IMG/VR virus record: IMGVR_UViG_3300047321_000445
Location: 33,311-97,310 of that record
Length of the DNA stretch: 64,000 nt
Source: a virus
Direction: 5' to 3' (one strand)
This document shows, piece by piece, positions 44,923 through 54,400 of this stretch (within the stretch, counting starts at the first letter, position 1; every line of letters begins with the position of its first letter). The notes beneath the pieces are model-generated. The model was not told the DNA's origin, did no database searches, and was given only the letters and a program-made list of their open reading frames with translations. The position numbers were made by a program, and so were the translations under genes.

Positions 44923-46179
44923 GTGCCTACTCCCGCCACTTTCGCCAGTACAAAGCAGTTCATCGGCCTCGCTTCCGAGGTCACCCAGGGCACGGCCGTG
45001 GCGATGACCGCCACCCAGCTCCTGACGTCCTTCCAGCCGTCCGACAAGCCCACGTTCATCAAGGACCAGAGCTGGCGCGGCAGCATGGGCACCGACGCGT
45101 TCGCGCAGGTGCTCGGCGTCGGCACCGCGGACATCAACCTCGGCGGCCCGGTCTACGGAGACACGGCCGGGTTCTGGCTGCGGAACATGCTCGGCGACCT
45201 GGCCGTCACCGGCACGCCGACCGGTTCCGGCGCGACCACCCTGACCGCCCAGGCCAACCCTGGGGCCGTGTCCATATCGACGCTGGCCACCATCCCGAAC
45301 GGCACGCTGGTGCAGATCGGCACCGGGGCCACGGCGGAGATCGTCACGACCGGTACGCCGACCGGTGCGGGCCCGTTCACCATCCCGATCACCATCCCGT
45401 CGGGCGGCCTGCTGTTCCAGCACGCTTCCTCGCAGGCGGTCACCCCGGTGCAGTCGGCCGGCCTGTTCACCTACACGTGGAGCCTGCTCAACGGCGGTGG
45501 CGGACAGCCGCTCTCGCACACCCTCACGCACTCCCTCGGCCCGACCGCTGTGTCCGGTGCCCGCCAGTACCCCGGCTTCTGCATGTCCCAGCTGAACTAC
45601 GCGTTCAACGCGGAGAGCGAGCTGTTCGCGTGGACGGGGCAGGGCACTTCGTGGCCGTCGGTCGCCGCAGGTACGGCGCCGGTCGCGAACCCGACCACGA
45701 TCCTGCCGACCGCCTCGTGGCGCACGAAGATCGGTATCGGCGGGCCGGCTGCCGGTGGCACCCTCGTGAACACCGTCACGGACGGCGAGGTCAACATCAC
45801 GCGCGAGCTCCAGCCGGTGTTCACTGCCAACGGCAGCCGCACCCCGTACCTCATCCAGCGGGGCGGGCTGTCGGTGGCCGGGAAGTTCAACTTCTCCGCC
45901 GTGTCCGACGAGAGCGTCCTCCAGTACCTGCTGGCGAACACACAGCCGCAGGTCCAGATCGTGTCCGACAACGGCCTGGCCGGTAACGCCCAGATCGTCA
46001 TCCAGATCGACATGCAGTCGGCGGCGTTCACTCAGGCCGACCCCGACACCAGCAAGGCCGCCGTCGGCTACCAGACCAGCTATGCGGCCAACTTCAACAC
46101 CACGAACGCGGGCGGCTCGGGCGGACAGTCCCCGATCAAGGTGTCCGTCACCTGCGCCGTGGCGCCCGGCAGCTTCTAA
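44923..46179 (+). CDS. Major tail (tube) protein
   Basis: 418 aa; GTG 44923, 3 bp after the previous stop. The N-terminus (STKQFIGLASEVTQGTAVAM, WRGSMGTDAF) and later MSQLNYAFNAESELFAWTGQ, ITRELQPVFTANGSRTPYLI and IQIDMQSAAFTQADPDTSKA resemble the large tail tube proteins of siphoviruses. A Gly/Thr-rich insertion (residues about 95-170) looks like an exposed beta domain. It lies upstream of chaperones and tape measure, the expected place. Confidence 0.8.
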   Translation: MPTPATFASTKQFIGLASEVTQGTAVAMTATQLLTSFQPSDKPTFIKDQSWRGSMGTDAFAQVLGVGTADINLGGPVYGDTAGFWLRNMLGDLAVTGTPTGSGATTLTAQANPGAVSISTLATIPNGTLVQIGTGATAEIVTTGTPTGAGPFTIPITIPSGGLLFQHASSQAVTPVQSAGLFTYTWSLLNGGGGQPLSHTLTHSLGPTAVSGARQYPGFCMSQLNYAFNAESELFAWTGQGTSWPSVAAGTAPVANPTTILPTASWRTKIGIGGPAAGGTLVNTVTDGEVNITRELQPVFTANGSRTPYLIQRGGLSVAGKFNFSAVSDESVLQYLLANTQPQVQIVSDNGLAGNAQIVIQIDMQSAAFTQADPDTSKAAVGYQTSYAANFNTTNAGGSGGQSPIKVSVTCAVAPGSF

Positions 46180-46205
46180 GCCCTGCCGCGGCTCCCTCCG
46201 TTGTC

Positions 46206-46239
46206 TGCGGTCCCGGAGACGAAGGGCTCCGGGACCGCA
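46206..46239 (+). terminator. Hairpin after tail tube gene
   Basis: A perfect 12-bp stem (TGCGGTCCCGGA with TCCGGGACCGCA) and a 10-nt loop, without a U tract. It may lower expression of the chaperones relative to the tube. Confidence 0.65.
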
Positions 46240-46268
46240 CCCCCTTCCACACGAGAGGTACATCCCTC

Positions 46269-46628
46269 ATGTCCGAACGAGTTCCCCTCGCGACCCCCGA
46301 CTCGTGGGTCCAGCTCCGCGACCCGCACACCCTCAAGTCCGGTGACAAGCGCCGTGTGCTGCGCGCGATCCGTGACACCGAGGAGGCCGGGGCGGTCGCC
46401 CTCTCCATGCTCGACGCGATCACCGTGGTCGCGATCGAGGCGTGGAGTCTGCAACTGCCCATTCCCGCGCAGGACGTCACGGCGCTGGATCTGATGGAGA
46501 TCTCGGACTACGACATGCTGTCCGACCTCCTCGGCCCGACGCAGGAAGCGCTGTTCCCGACCCCGGTCGAGGACACCCCGGAGCAGCAGGAAGACCCGGC
46601 GTCCCCTACCGAGCCTTCCGCCGCCTAG
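46269..46628 (+). CDS. Tail assembly chaperone, G product
   Basis: 119 aa; ATG 46269 follows CGAGAGGTACATCCCTC. A helical acidic protein (AIRDTEEAGAVALSMLDAIT, DVTALDLMEISDYDMLSDLL) ending in a Pro/Glu tail, like the gpG-type chaperones that coat the tape measure. The reading frame of the T extension begins in the tail of this gene in the -1 frame. Confidence 0.75.
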   Translation: MSERVPLATPDSWVQLRDPHTLKSGDKRRVLRAIRDTEEAGAVALSMLDAITVVAIEAWSLQLPIPAQDVTALDLMEISDYDMLSDLLGPTQEALFPTPVEDTPEQQEDPASPTEPSAA

Positions 46629-46876
46629 TCGCACGGCTGGAAGGGCGCCCCATCCCCGGCAGCGAGGACGCGCCGTACACGCTGCTGGACGAGGCAGCCG
46701 ATTACGGCTGGTTCGCCGAACGCTGGGGCTGGCCGCCCAGCGTGGTGGACGAGCAGCCCGCATGGGTCGTCGAACGGCTCCCGGCTGTCGCCCGAGCGTG
46801 GGACGAGGCCAAGGTCGCGCTCGAGGAACGGGCTCGGGAAAAGGCGGAGCGCCAGTCCAAGGGGGCGACCGGGTGA
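46269..46876 (+). CDS. Tail assembly chaperone, G-T product by -1 frameshift
   Basis: The -1 frame continues G with PYRAFRRLVARLEGRPIPGS, YTLLDEAADYGWFAERWGWP and a charged C-terminal helix, ending at TGA 46874-46876. It has coding character but no start codon with a ribosome site. The join is best explained at GTC-CCC-TAC (46,601-46,609), where a Pro-tRNA on CCT could re-pair with CCC one base back. Programmed -1 frameshifting of these genes is conserved in tailed phages. The exact slip point is inferred. Confidence 0.65.
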
Positions 46877-47322
46877 CGGAGATCAACGTCAACGTCCAGG
46901 GTGGCGACGAGCTCGCCGCGGCTCTGGACCAGCTCGCCATCAGGGTGCGGACCGCGACCCGCAGCGCCACCAAGGAGGCCACGAGGCTTCTCCAGCGGCG
47001 CGCCTGGGCGCACCTGTCGCGTTACTCCCACCCGCCGAACACGCCGACCCCGTCCCCGCCAGGGGAGCCACCGGCCCGTATCACCGGGTTCCTGCGGGGT
47101 TCGCTGTCGCCGACCGGCCCGTTCCCGACGGGGGATGGCTTCGGCGCCAAGCTCGGCCCGACGGCCGTCTATTCGCGGATCCAGGAACTCGGTGGCCAGG
47201 CCGGCCGCAACCACTCCGTGACGCTGCCGCCCCGCCCCTATATGCGACCCACCCGCGCATCCGTCATCGCCGACGGATCACTGCGTCGTGCGTACGTCGG
47301 CGCCTGGCGCCGCGCCCTGTAG
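46873..47322 (+). CDS. HK97 gp10-like tail/neck protein
   Basis: 149 aa; GTG 46873 overlaps the T stop. ELAAALDQLAIRVRTATRSA, KEATRLLQRRAWAHL, then a motif TGFLRGSLSP and a conserved-looking RPYMRPTRASV are typical of gp10/virion-morphogenesis proteins that complete tails. Its place after the chaperones, rather than before the tube, is unusual. Confidence 0.7.
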   Translation: MTEINVNVQGGDELAAALDQLAIRVRTATRSATKEATRLLQRRAWAHLSRYSHPPNTPTPSPPGEPPARITGFLRGSLSPTGPFPTGDGFGAKLGPTAVYSRIQELGGQAGRNHSVTLPPRPYMRPTRASVIADGSLRRAYVGAWRRAL

Positions 47323-47363
47323 CCCTCACCTGCACACCCACAACTGAATAGAGGGGGCCTGCC

Positions 47364-50300
47364 GTGTCCGACTACCTGCCGCCCGTGGTGGTGGAGCTCG
47401 AAGGTAAGCACGCCAAGCTCCTTGAGACCCTGACGGCGGCTAAGGCCGAGGTTCGCCGGTTCACCACTGACGTCGGCGCGATGCGGGCGACCGTCAACGT
47501 CAAGGCGGACCTGGCGGCCGGTGAGGTCCAGAAGATCCAGCGCAGGGTGGGCGCGATCAGCGCCACGGTCCGTGTCGCGCTCCGTCTGGACGACGCGGTT
47601 GCCCGTGCGCAGTTGGACGACGTCACCCGCACACGGAACATCAACGCGAGGGTCGGCGTGAAGCTGACCCTCGCGGACGGCGAGGTCCAGAAGATCCAGG
47701 AGCGTATCGGCCGGATCAAGGCGACGATCAAGGTCAAGCTCCGTCTCGACACTGCGACCACGACCGCCCGCCTGAACCAGCTGACCCGGGACCGGACGGT
47801 CACCATCACCACCCGCACGGTCGGCGGCGGGCCGGTGCCCCCGGGGGACAGACGGGAAGGCGGAGGCGGTGGGGGTGGGGGTGGCCTGCTGGCCGCGGTG
47901 CTGCCGCTTGCCCCCGCGCTCGTTCCGATCGCCGCGCAGGCCACCGCGCTCGCGGCCTCCATAGGTGCTGCGACTGTCGCGGTCGGTGTGTTCGGTGTGG
48001 CGGTCAAGTCGCAGTTGGGAGCCCTGTCCGCTGTCGCCGACGCGCAGGGGAAGGCCGGGGATGCGGTCGCCAAATACGGCAGCACCTCCAAGCAGGCGGC
48101 GCAGGGCCAGCAGGCGCTGACGCAGACCCTTGACAGGCTGCCCACCGCGACCCGGACGGCGGCCGGCACGTTCCTGAACCTCAAGTCCAATTTCAAAGCC
48201 TGGTCCGACAGCATGGCGAAGTTCACCATGGTGCCCGTCACGCAAGGCCTCGGTGTCCTCGACGCCTTGCTGCCGAAGCTGTCGCCGCTGGTCAAGGACA
48301 CCAGCGGCCAGTTCACCCGGCTCACTACGGCCCTGGCCGGTGGCGTGAACTCCGGCGCGTTCGACGGGCTGATGAGCCGGTTCACCACGTTCGCGAACGG
48401 AGCCCTCCAGAAGGGCGTGGACGGCGTCCTTCACTTCGCCCGGGTGCTGTCCCAGGGCGGCGGCAACGGGCCCATGTCCGCGTTCCTGGCCTACGTGCGG
48501 TCCACCGGGCCCATCGTGGGCGAGACGCTCAAGAACCTGGGCCTGGCCCTCATGAACATCCTCAAGGCGGCCAGCCAGGCCGGCCCGGGGATGCTCACCC
48601 TCGTCAATGCCTTCGCCAAGTTGGTGGCCGCGCTCCCGCCGTCGCTGCTGGCCACGCTCATGCAGGTCGCTCTGGCGATCAAGGTGATCACCCTGACTCG
48701 CACCGGCATGACCGCCCTCGGCGGCTCGGTCACGTCGCTGACGGGCCGGTTCACGACGCTGCGGGGGGTGGCCGTTGCCGCTGGTGGCGGCCTGGCCGGG
48801 TTGCGTGCCGCGTTCCTGTCCCTGGGCACCGCCGCCAAGGCGACCGTCATCATCGCGGTAGTCGCAGCCATCGGTGTCGCGGTGGCCAAGCTCGCATCCC
48901 TGGGGCAGAAGGCGCCCCCGGACATCGACAAGCTGACGAACTCCTTCGGCCGGCTCGGCCAGGGCGGCAAGGTCCAGGGCGAGGCGCTCAAGTCCTTCGG
49001 CGCGAATTTGGACGGGCTGCGGGACTCGATGAAGTCGTTCGTCGCTCCGAGCGTCGTCGACAACATCCAGCAGGGCATCGTCAAGGTGCTGACGGCGGGG
49101 ACCACGGACTCCACCCCCGTCAAGCAGGCCAAGGAGAACCTCGACGCGATCGACAAGTCTCTTGCGAACCTTGTCCAGGGCGGGCACGCCGACCTGGCGG
49201 CCGCGGCCCTGGAGAAGTTGAAGGCGGCGTACGGCAAGGGCGGCCACAACGTCAACAACTTCACGAAGAACCTGACCGAGTACAAGAAGGCCGTGGACGA
49301 CGCCAAGTTCTCCCAAGAACTGGCCGCTCAGTCGCAGGGCCTTTTCGGGCAGCAGGCGCAAGCCACCCAGAAGACCCTCGACGCGCAGAAGGCCTCAGCC
49401 GACGGGCTCAGGCAGTCCCTCCAGGCCCTCAATGACGTGCAGCGCAGCGCGCTGGACGGCGAGATCGGGTTCCAGGCGGCGATCGATGCCGCCGCGAAGG
49501 CCGTGAAGGACAACGGGCGGGCGCTGCACATGCGCAACGGCGTTCTGGACCTGAGCACGGAGAAGGCCCGGAACGAGGCACAGACCCTGTCCGACCTGGC
49601 GGCGAAGACCGAGGCGAACGCGGCCGCCGCGCGGGACGCCAACAAGCCGTGGGGGGAAGTCACCCGGATCTATGACCAGGGCCGGGCCCACCTGGTCGCC
49701 TTCGCGCGACAAATGGGCCTGAGCAAGGACCAGGCGAAGGCACTGGCCGACCAGATCCTGAAGACCCCGAACAAGACCAGCCGCATAAAGATGGACACCG
49801 AGGACGCCACCCGCGACCTCAACACCTTCAATGCGGCAGTCAAGAAGTCGCCGGGCGCCAAGAGCGTCACCCTCAAGACGCTGTCGGCCGCGGCCGAGAA
49901 GGTGCTGAGTGCCTTCGGATTCAAGGTCACGCACCTCAAGGACGGCTCGGTCAAGATCGTCGCGAAGGCGGGCGGCGCGCTCAGCCAGATCGGGAGCGTC
50001 TCCGCTGCGATCTCCAACCTGAACGGCAAGACCGCCACCACCTACGTCATCACCAAGACGAAGACGTCCAACGCGGGCACCGTCTACCACGAGGGAGGGA
50101 AGTACGCGCAGGGCGGTCTGGTGCGCCGCTACGCCGACGGCGGCTCCATCGAGGGCGGCTCCGGCACACGGGACGATGTGCCGCTGCTGGCGATGGGCGG
50201 CGAGTTCATCGTCAACAAGAAGCAGACCAACAAATACCGGCGCCTGCTGGACGCGATCAACGAGGACCGCGTGCCCCACTTCGCCAAGGGCGGGTTGACG

Positions 50301-51419
50301 CAGGCGCAGAAGTCTGCCCGCTCGCAGCTGGGCTCACAGTTCGGGATCTCCCTGTTCGGGAAGGTCGCCGGGTACCAGATCGACCCGTTCGAGAGGGGGT
50401 TGGGAAGGCCCGCCGACCTGGGCAGCCTGGTCTCGGCGCTGAACGGACTCCACAGCCAGATCAAGGCCGCATTCAACGGGAAGACCGAGTCGTCGCTGCT
50501 GAAGCAGTTGGACAAGGCCGGTAAGAGCCTGATCAGCTACGACAAGCAGCTCACCAAGGTCACGTCCAGCTTGGCTTCGGCCAAGACGAAGCTGGACGAC
50601 CTGAAGAACGCGGCCGCACAGGTCAAGTCGTCGGTCGCGTCGAGCATCATGTCCGGCGCCAGCGTGGTCACCCAGGCCCCGCAGGACGGGTTCGGGCTCA
50701 CCAGCGCGGACGTCGTCAACAGCATGGCCGCGCAAGTGCAGAAGGCGCAGCAGTTCACTGCTGAGCTGGAGACGCTGAAGAAACGCGGGCTGAGCGGCGA
50801 CCTGCTCGACCAGATCGCGGCGGCCGGCGTGGACCAGGGCGGTGCGACAGCCGCGGCCCTGACCGGGGCGAGTGACGCCCAGATCAAGCAGCTCAACAGC
50901 CTGCAGAAGAACCTGAAGTCGTCGGCCAACAAGGCTGGCTCGGCGGTCGCCGATGCCATGTACGGCGCCGGGATCAAGGCTGCCGAGGGCTTGGTCAAGG
51001 GCCTGGAGAAGCAGCAGAAAGCGATCGAGGCCGCCATGCTTCGCATCGCGAAGAGCATGGAGAAGGCCCTGAAGGCGGCCCTCGGGATCCACTCGCCATC
51101 GACGGTGATGGCGAACGTGGGCGACTTCACCGCGCTCGGCTTCGCGCACGGCATCACCCGCAGCAGCAAGCACGCGGTGATCGCTGCGCGCGGGATGGCT
51201 ATGTCGGTGGCGCAGGGTGCCACGCTCACGGGCTCGCCGACGTGGGCCGGTATCTCCCACGGCGGGGGCGGCCCGATGGTGGTGCACAACCACTACCACG
51301 CGCACGTCACCGTCGAAGGGCACGTCATGACTGAGCGGAATTTGCGGGATGTCGTCGAGAAGCAGATGACGCAGCTCGGCGCCCGCAATTCCCAGACGTG
51401 GCAGCCGTTCAGGCGCTGA
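47364..51419 (+). CDS. Tape measure protein
   Basis: 1351 aa; GTG 47364. It sets tail length; at about 0.15 nm per residue it implies a tail near 200 nm. Residues about 30-150 contain two similar units of about 60 residues, each with GEVQKIQxR(V/I)GxIxAT. A Gly run follows (about 170-180). Hydrophobic segments lie at about 180-215 and 470-515 (TVIIAVVAAIGVAVAKLASL). The C-terminal part (about 900-1120) is Lys/Ala/Gln-rich helix, and near the end is ALGIHSPSTVMANVG, a tape measure signature. Largest gene after the chaperones. Confidence 0.93.
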   Translation: MSDYLPPVVVELEGKHAKLLETLTAAKAEVRRFTTDVGAMRATVNVKADLAAGEVQKIQRRVGAISATVRVALRLDDAVARAQLDDVTRTRNINARVGVKLTLADGEVQKIQERIGRIKATIKVKLRLDTATTTARLNQLTRDRTVTITTRTVGGGPVPPGDRREGGGGGGGGGLLAAVLPLAPALVPIAAQATALAASIGAATVAVGVFGVAVKSQLGALSAVADAQGKAGDAVAKYGSTSKQAAQGQQALTQTLDRLPTATRTAAGTFLNLKSNFKAWSDSMAKFTMVPVTQGLGVLDALLPKLSPLVKDTSGQFTRLTTALAGGVNSGAFDGLMSRFTTFANGALQKGVDGVLHFARVLSQGGGNGPMSAFLAYVRSTGPIVGETLKNLGLALMNILKAASQAGPGMLTLVNAFAKLVAALPPSLLATLMQVALAIKVITLTRTGMTALGGSVTSLTGRFTTLRGVAVAAGGGLAGLRAAFLSLGTAAKATVIIAVVAAIGVAVAKLASLGQKAPPDIDKLTNSFGRLGQGGKVQGEALKSFGANLDGLRDSMKSFVAPSVVDNIQQGIVKVLTAGTTDSTPVKQAKENLDAIDKSLANLVQGGHADLAAAALEKLKAAYGKGGHNVNNFTKNLTEYKKAVDDAKFSQELAAQSQGLFGQQAQATQKTLDAQKASADGLRQSLQALNDVQRSALDGEIGFQAAIDAAAKAVKDNGRALHMRNGVLDLSTEKARNEAQTLSDLAAKTEANAAAARDANKPWGEVTRIYDQGRAHLVAFARQMGLSKDQAKALADQILKTPNKTSRIKMDTEDATRDLNTFNAAVKKSPGAKSVTLKTLSAAAEKVLSAFGFKVTHLKDGSVKIVAKAGGALSQIGSVSAAISNLNGKTATTYVITKTKTSNAGTVYHEGGKYAQGGLVRRYADGGSIEGGSGTRDDVPLLAMGGEFIVNKKQTNKYRRLLDAINEDRVPHFAKGGLTQAQKSARSQLGSQFGISLFGKVAGYQIDPFERGLGRPADLGSLVSALNGLHSQIKAAFNGKTESSLLKQLDKAGKSLISYDKQLTKVTSSLASAKTKLDDLKNAAAQVKSSVASSIMSGASVVTQAPQDGFGLTSADVVNSMAAQVQKAQQFTAELETLKKRGLSGDLLDQIAAAGVDQGGATAAALTGASDAQIKQLNSLQKNLKSSANKAGSAVADAMYGAGIKAAEGLVKGLEKQQKAIEAAMLRIAKSMEKALKAALGIHSPSTVMANVGDFTALGFAHGITRSSKHAVIAARGMAMSVAQGATLTGSPTWAGISHGGGGPMVVHNHYHAHVTVEGHVMTERNLRDVVEKQMTQLGARNSQTWQPFRR

Positions 51420-51469
51420 TCAACAACCGATAGAAAGGGCGCCACCGGGCGCCAGAGAGGTGGTGTCCG

Positions 51470-54400
51470 GTGGCTAACCCCAAGCTGTCGACCCTCGTGG
51501 ACGGCTTCACGGCTGCGACGCTCAACGGCAGCGTGTGGACCGGTACCGGAGGGACGTTCGCGCTCGACACGACGCGCGACCTGGTGACGGTCAACGTGGG
51601 CACCACGCCGGGCGTCTTCAACAACTTCAACTCGGTCGCCACCTTCGACGCGACGAACACCTCGGTCTTCGCGCAGGTGTGGCCAGCCATGACCGGTAAC
51701 ACGGCGAACACGGCCCTGAAGCTGGACGCGGGCTCGAACAACGCGATCAGCGCCCTCGTCACGGGCACCGGCAGCTTCACCTTCCGGCTCACCAACGCCG
51801 GCGCGTTCGTAGACACCGCGCTGCCTACCTACAACCCGAGCACGCACCGGTGGTGGATGTTGTCGGAGGCGGCAGGCGTCTACACGTTCTCCACGAGCCC
51901 GGACGGGCAGACGTGGACGGCGCTGGCGAGTGTGGCGCACGCGTGGGATGCGACCGCCTCGAAGCTGTTCTTCCAGACCGGTTCGGGCAGCAACACGACG
52001 GCCGGGCTTCAGGCGGCCATCGCGCACGTCAGCACGCTCGCGGGCGGCAGCACCCGGCCGAAGCTGGGCGCGCTCGTGGACGGGTTCACCGGCAGCAGCA
52101 TCAACAGCGCGCTGTGGAACGCGTCCTCGGTGGGCCAGTCCACGCTGGACACGGTCAACGATCAGGTGCTGCTGAACGTGGCCACCACCACGTTCTCCTT
52201 CCCCAGCTTCGGCAGCGCCTCCTGGGACATAACCGGCTCGGCCCTGTACGCGCAGATCACGGTGGCGCCGAACTTCGCGGGAGTGCTGACCATCCTCAAG
52301 GTGGACGCGGGATCGAATTTCTCGATCTCGGCGAAGGTGACCAGCCCGAGCGGGTTCGAGGTCGACGTCCAAGCCTTCGGTTCCACGAGCGTCCTCAACT
52401 TGCCGACGTACGACCCGCACCAGCACAGGTGGTGGCGCTTCTCCGAGGCGAACGGGCTGATCGTGTTCGCGACCAGCCCGGACGGCCTGAACTGGACCAG
52501 CCTCCAGAGCGTCGCCTACACCTGGCCTTTCACGAGCGTCCAAGTGTTCTTGCAGACCGGCACGGGTGGCACCGCCCCACCGGCCGGGCTGACGGCGGGC
52601 ATCGCGCACGTCAACACCCAGGCCGGTGGGCCCCTCAATCCGAACTGGCCGGTCGTAGAGGACGCCTGGGGCCCGTACTGGGGCGCTAACGCGGGCACGG
52701 TGGCGCCCGATCGGTACGTGGACCTCAGCAACCTGACGCAAGGCAGCGTGAACTTCAACCGCGGCAAGCAGTACGAACTGGACCAGGTCCGGTCGGGCGA
52801 GGGACAGGTCGGGCTGTTGAACACCGACGCGGCGTTCGAGCCGACCAACCCCAGCGGCCCATGGTTCGGGCACGTCAAGCCGTACGAGCCGTTCAAGCGG
52901 CGCGCCCAGTGGCCACCCACCCGGAACCTGCTCACTCAGGTGCAGGCCACCGGGGGTGATCTGGGCGGCTACCCCACCGGCTCGATCCCCACCGAGGCGG
53001 GCGTGTCCTCCGATACGGGCGGCGGCACCATCAAGGCCGTCAGCGGCGCGTGGCAGGGCGGTCGGGTCCTCGACTTCATCGTGGCTGCGGGCGCGCCCTC
53101 GAACTCGGTGGTCTTCCGGACGGCGCAGCCTGCGGCGGACCCGGGCACGATCTACACGCACACCGTGCGGGTCCGTAACGTCGCCGCCTCCGGCACGCTT
53201 CAGGTCAAGCCGTACGTGGCCTGGTATACGGCGGGCGTCGCCACTCCTACGTTCGTGGACGGGGGCACGGTCGGGCTCGTCGGATCGGCGAGCGCCGCCT
53301 GGACGACGCTCACCATCACGGCGACCGCCCCGGCCACGGTGGCGGGCATCGAGATCGGGATGCGGACCGCCGTCGAGTCGCCCGACGCCGATATCCAGGT
53401 CGACGGATGGCAGCTCGAACAGGGCCCCTCGTCCACGGCGTGGACGTGCCCGGGTGTCTGGTATCCCGTGTTCAGCGGGTTCATGGAGCGGTTCCCGTCC
53501 AAGTGGGACATGGAAGGCACGTTCGGGACGGTGCAGCCGACCGTCGTGGACGCGTTCGCCCTGCTGTCGCAGGTCACGCTGTCGGACCCGCTCACGGAGG
53601 AGGTCACCTCGAGCGGGCCGAGGTTCCTGTACAAGCTGGATGACCCGAGCGGGAGCATGTCCGCAGCGGATGCGACCGGCAACTTCGGGGCCGCGCCGAT
53701 TGCCGTGTCGAAGTACGGTGCGGGCAGTCTGTCGTTCGGGAGCCCGGTCACGGCGGCCGACACCGTGAACGGCATCTTCACGGGTGCTCCGGGCCCTGTC
53801 GTCACCATCAACAACGCGAGCCCGGGGCAGGCCGTAACGGCGGCCGCCTCGTTCCTGCGGCTCGCCGCGGCGGGCATCACCGGGCCGGCCGACCCGGGCT
53901 TCTTCACGCGTGCCCTCGCGTTCCGCTACGTCGGCCCCACGCCGACGGCCGCGGCCTGCCTGTGGTCCTGCATGGACAACCAGCGGGCGAACGGCAACCC
54001 CAGCGGATCGCGGATCTTCCTGTACATCCTCAACGACAACAAGATCCATTTCTTCATGACGGGCCCGGACGGCTCGACGCTGGTCAACACCACGATCGGC
54101 ACGGCGAACGTGGTCGACAGCAACTGGCACCTGGTGACCTTCGGCTACCGGAACGACACCGGCCAGGTCATCGTGTCCCTCGACGGGGCCACCACCCTGT
54201 CGTCCGTCACCCCGCTGTCGGGCAAGCCGACGGGCATCGTCGGTGACAACCTGGGCGGGTTCGTGGACGTGACCGTGGGCAACGGCACCACGTGGAACTT
54301 CAAGGGTGACATTGCGTTCGCCGGCGAATGGCCGACGCTGCTGAACGCCACCCAGCTCTCCAACCTGTTCGAGGCGTGGAAGTCCGCGTGCGTGGGGGAC

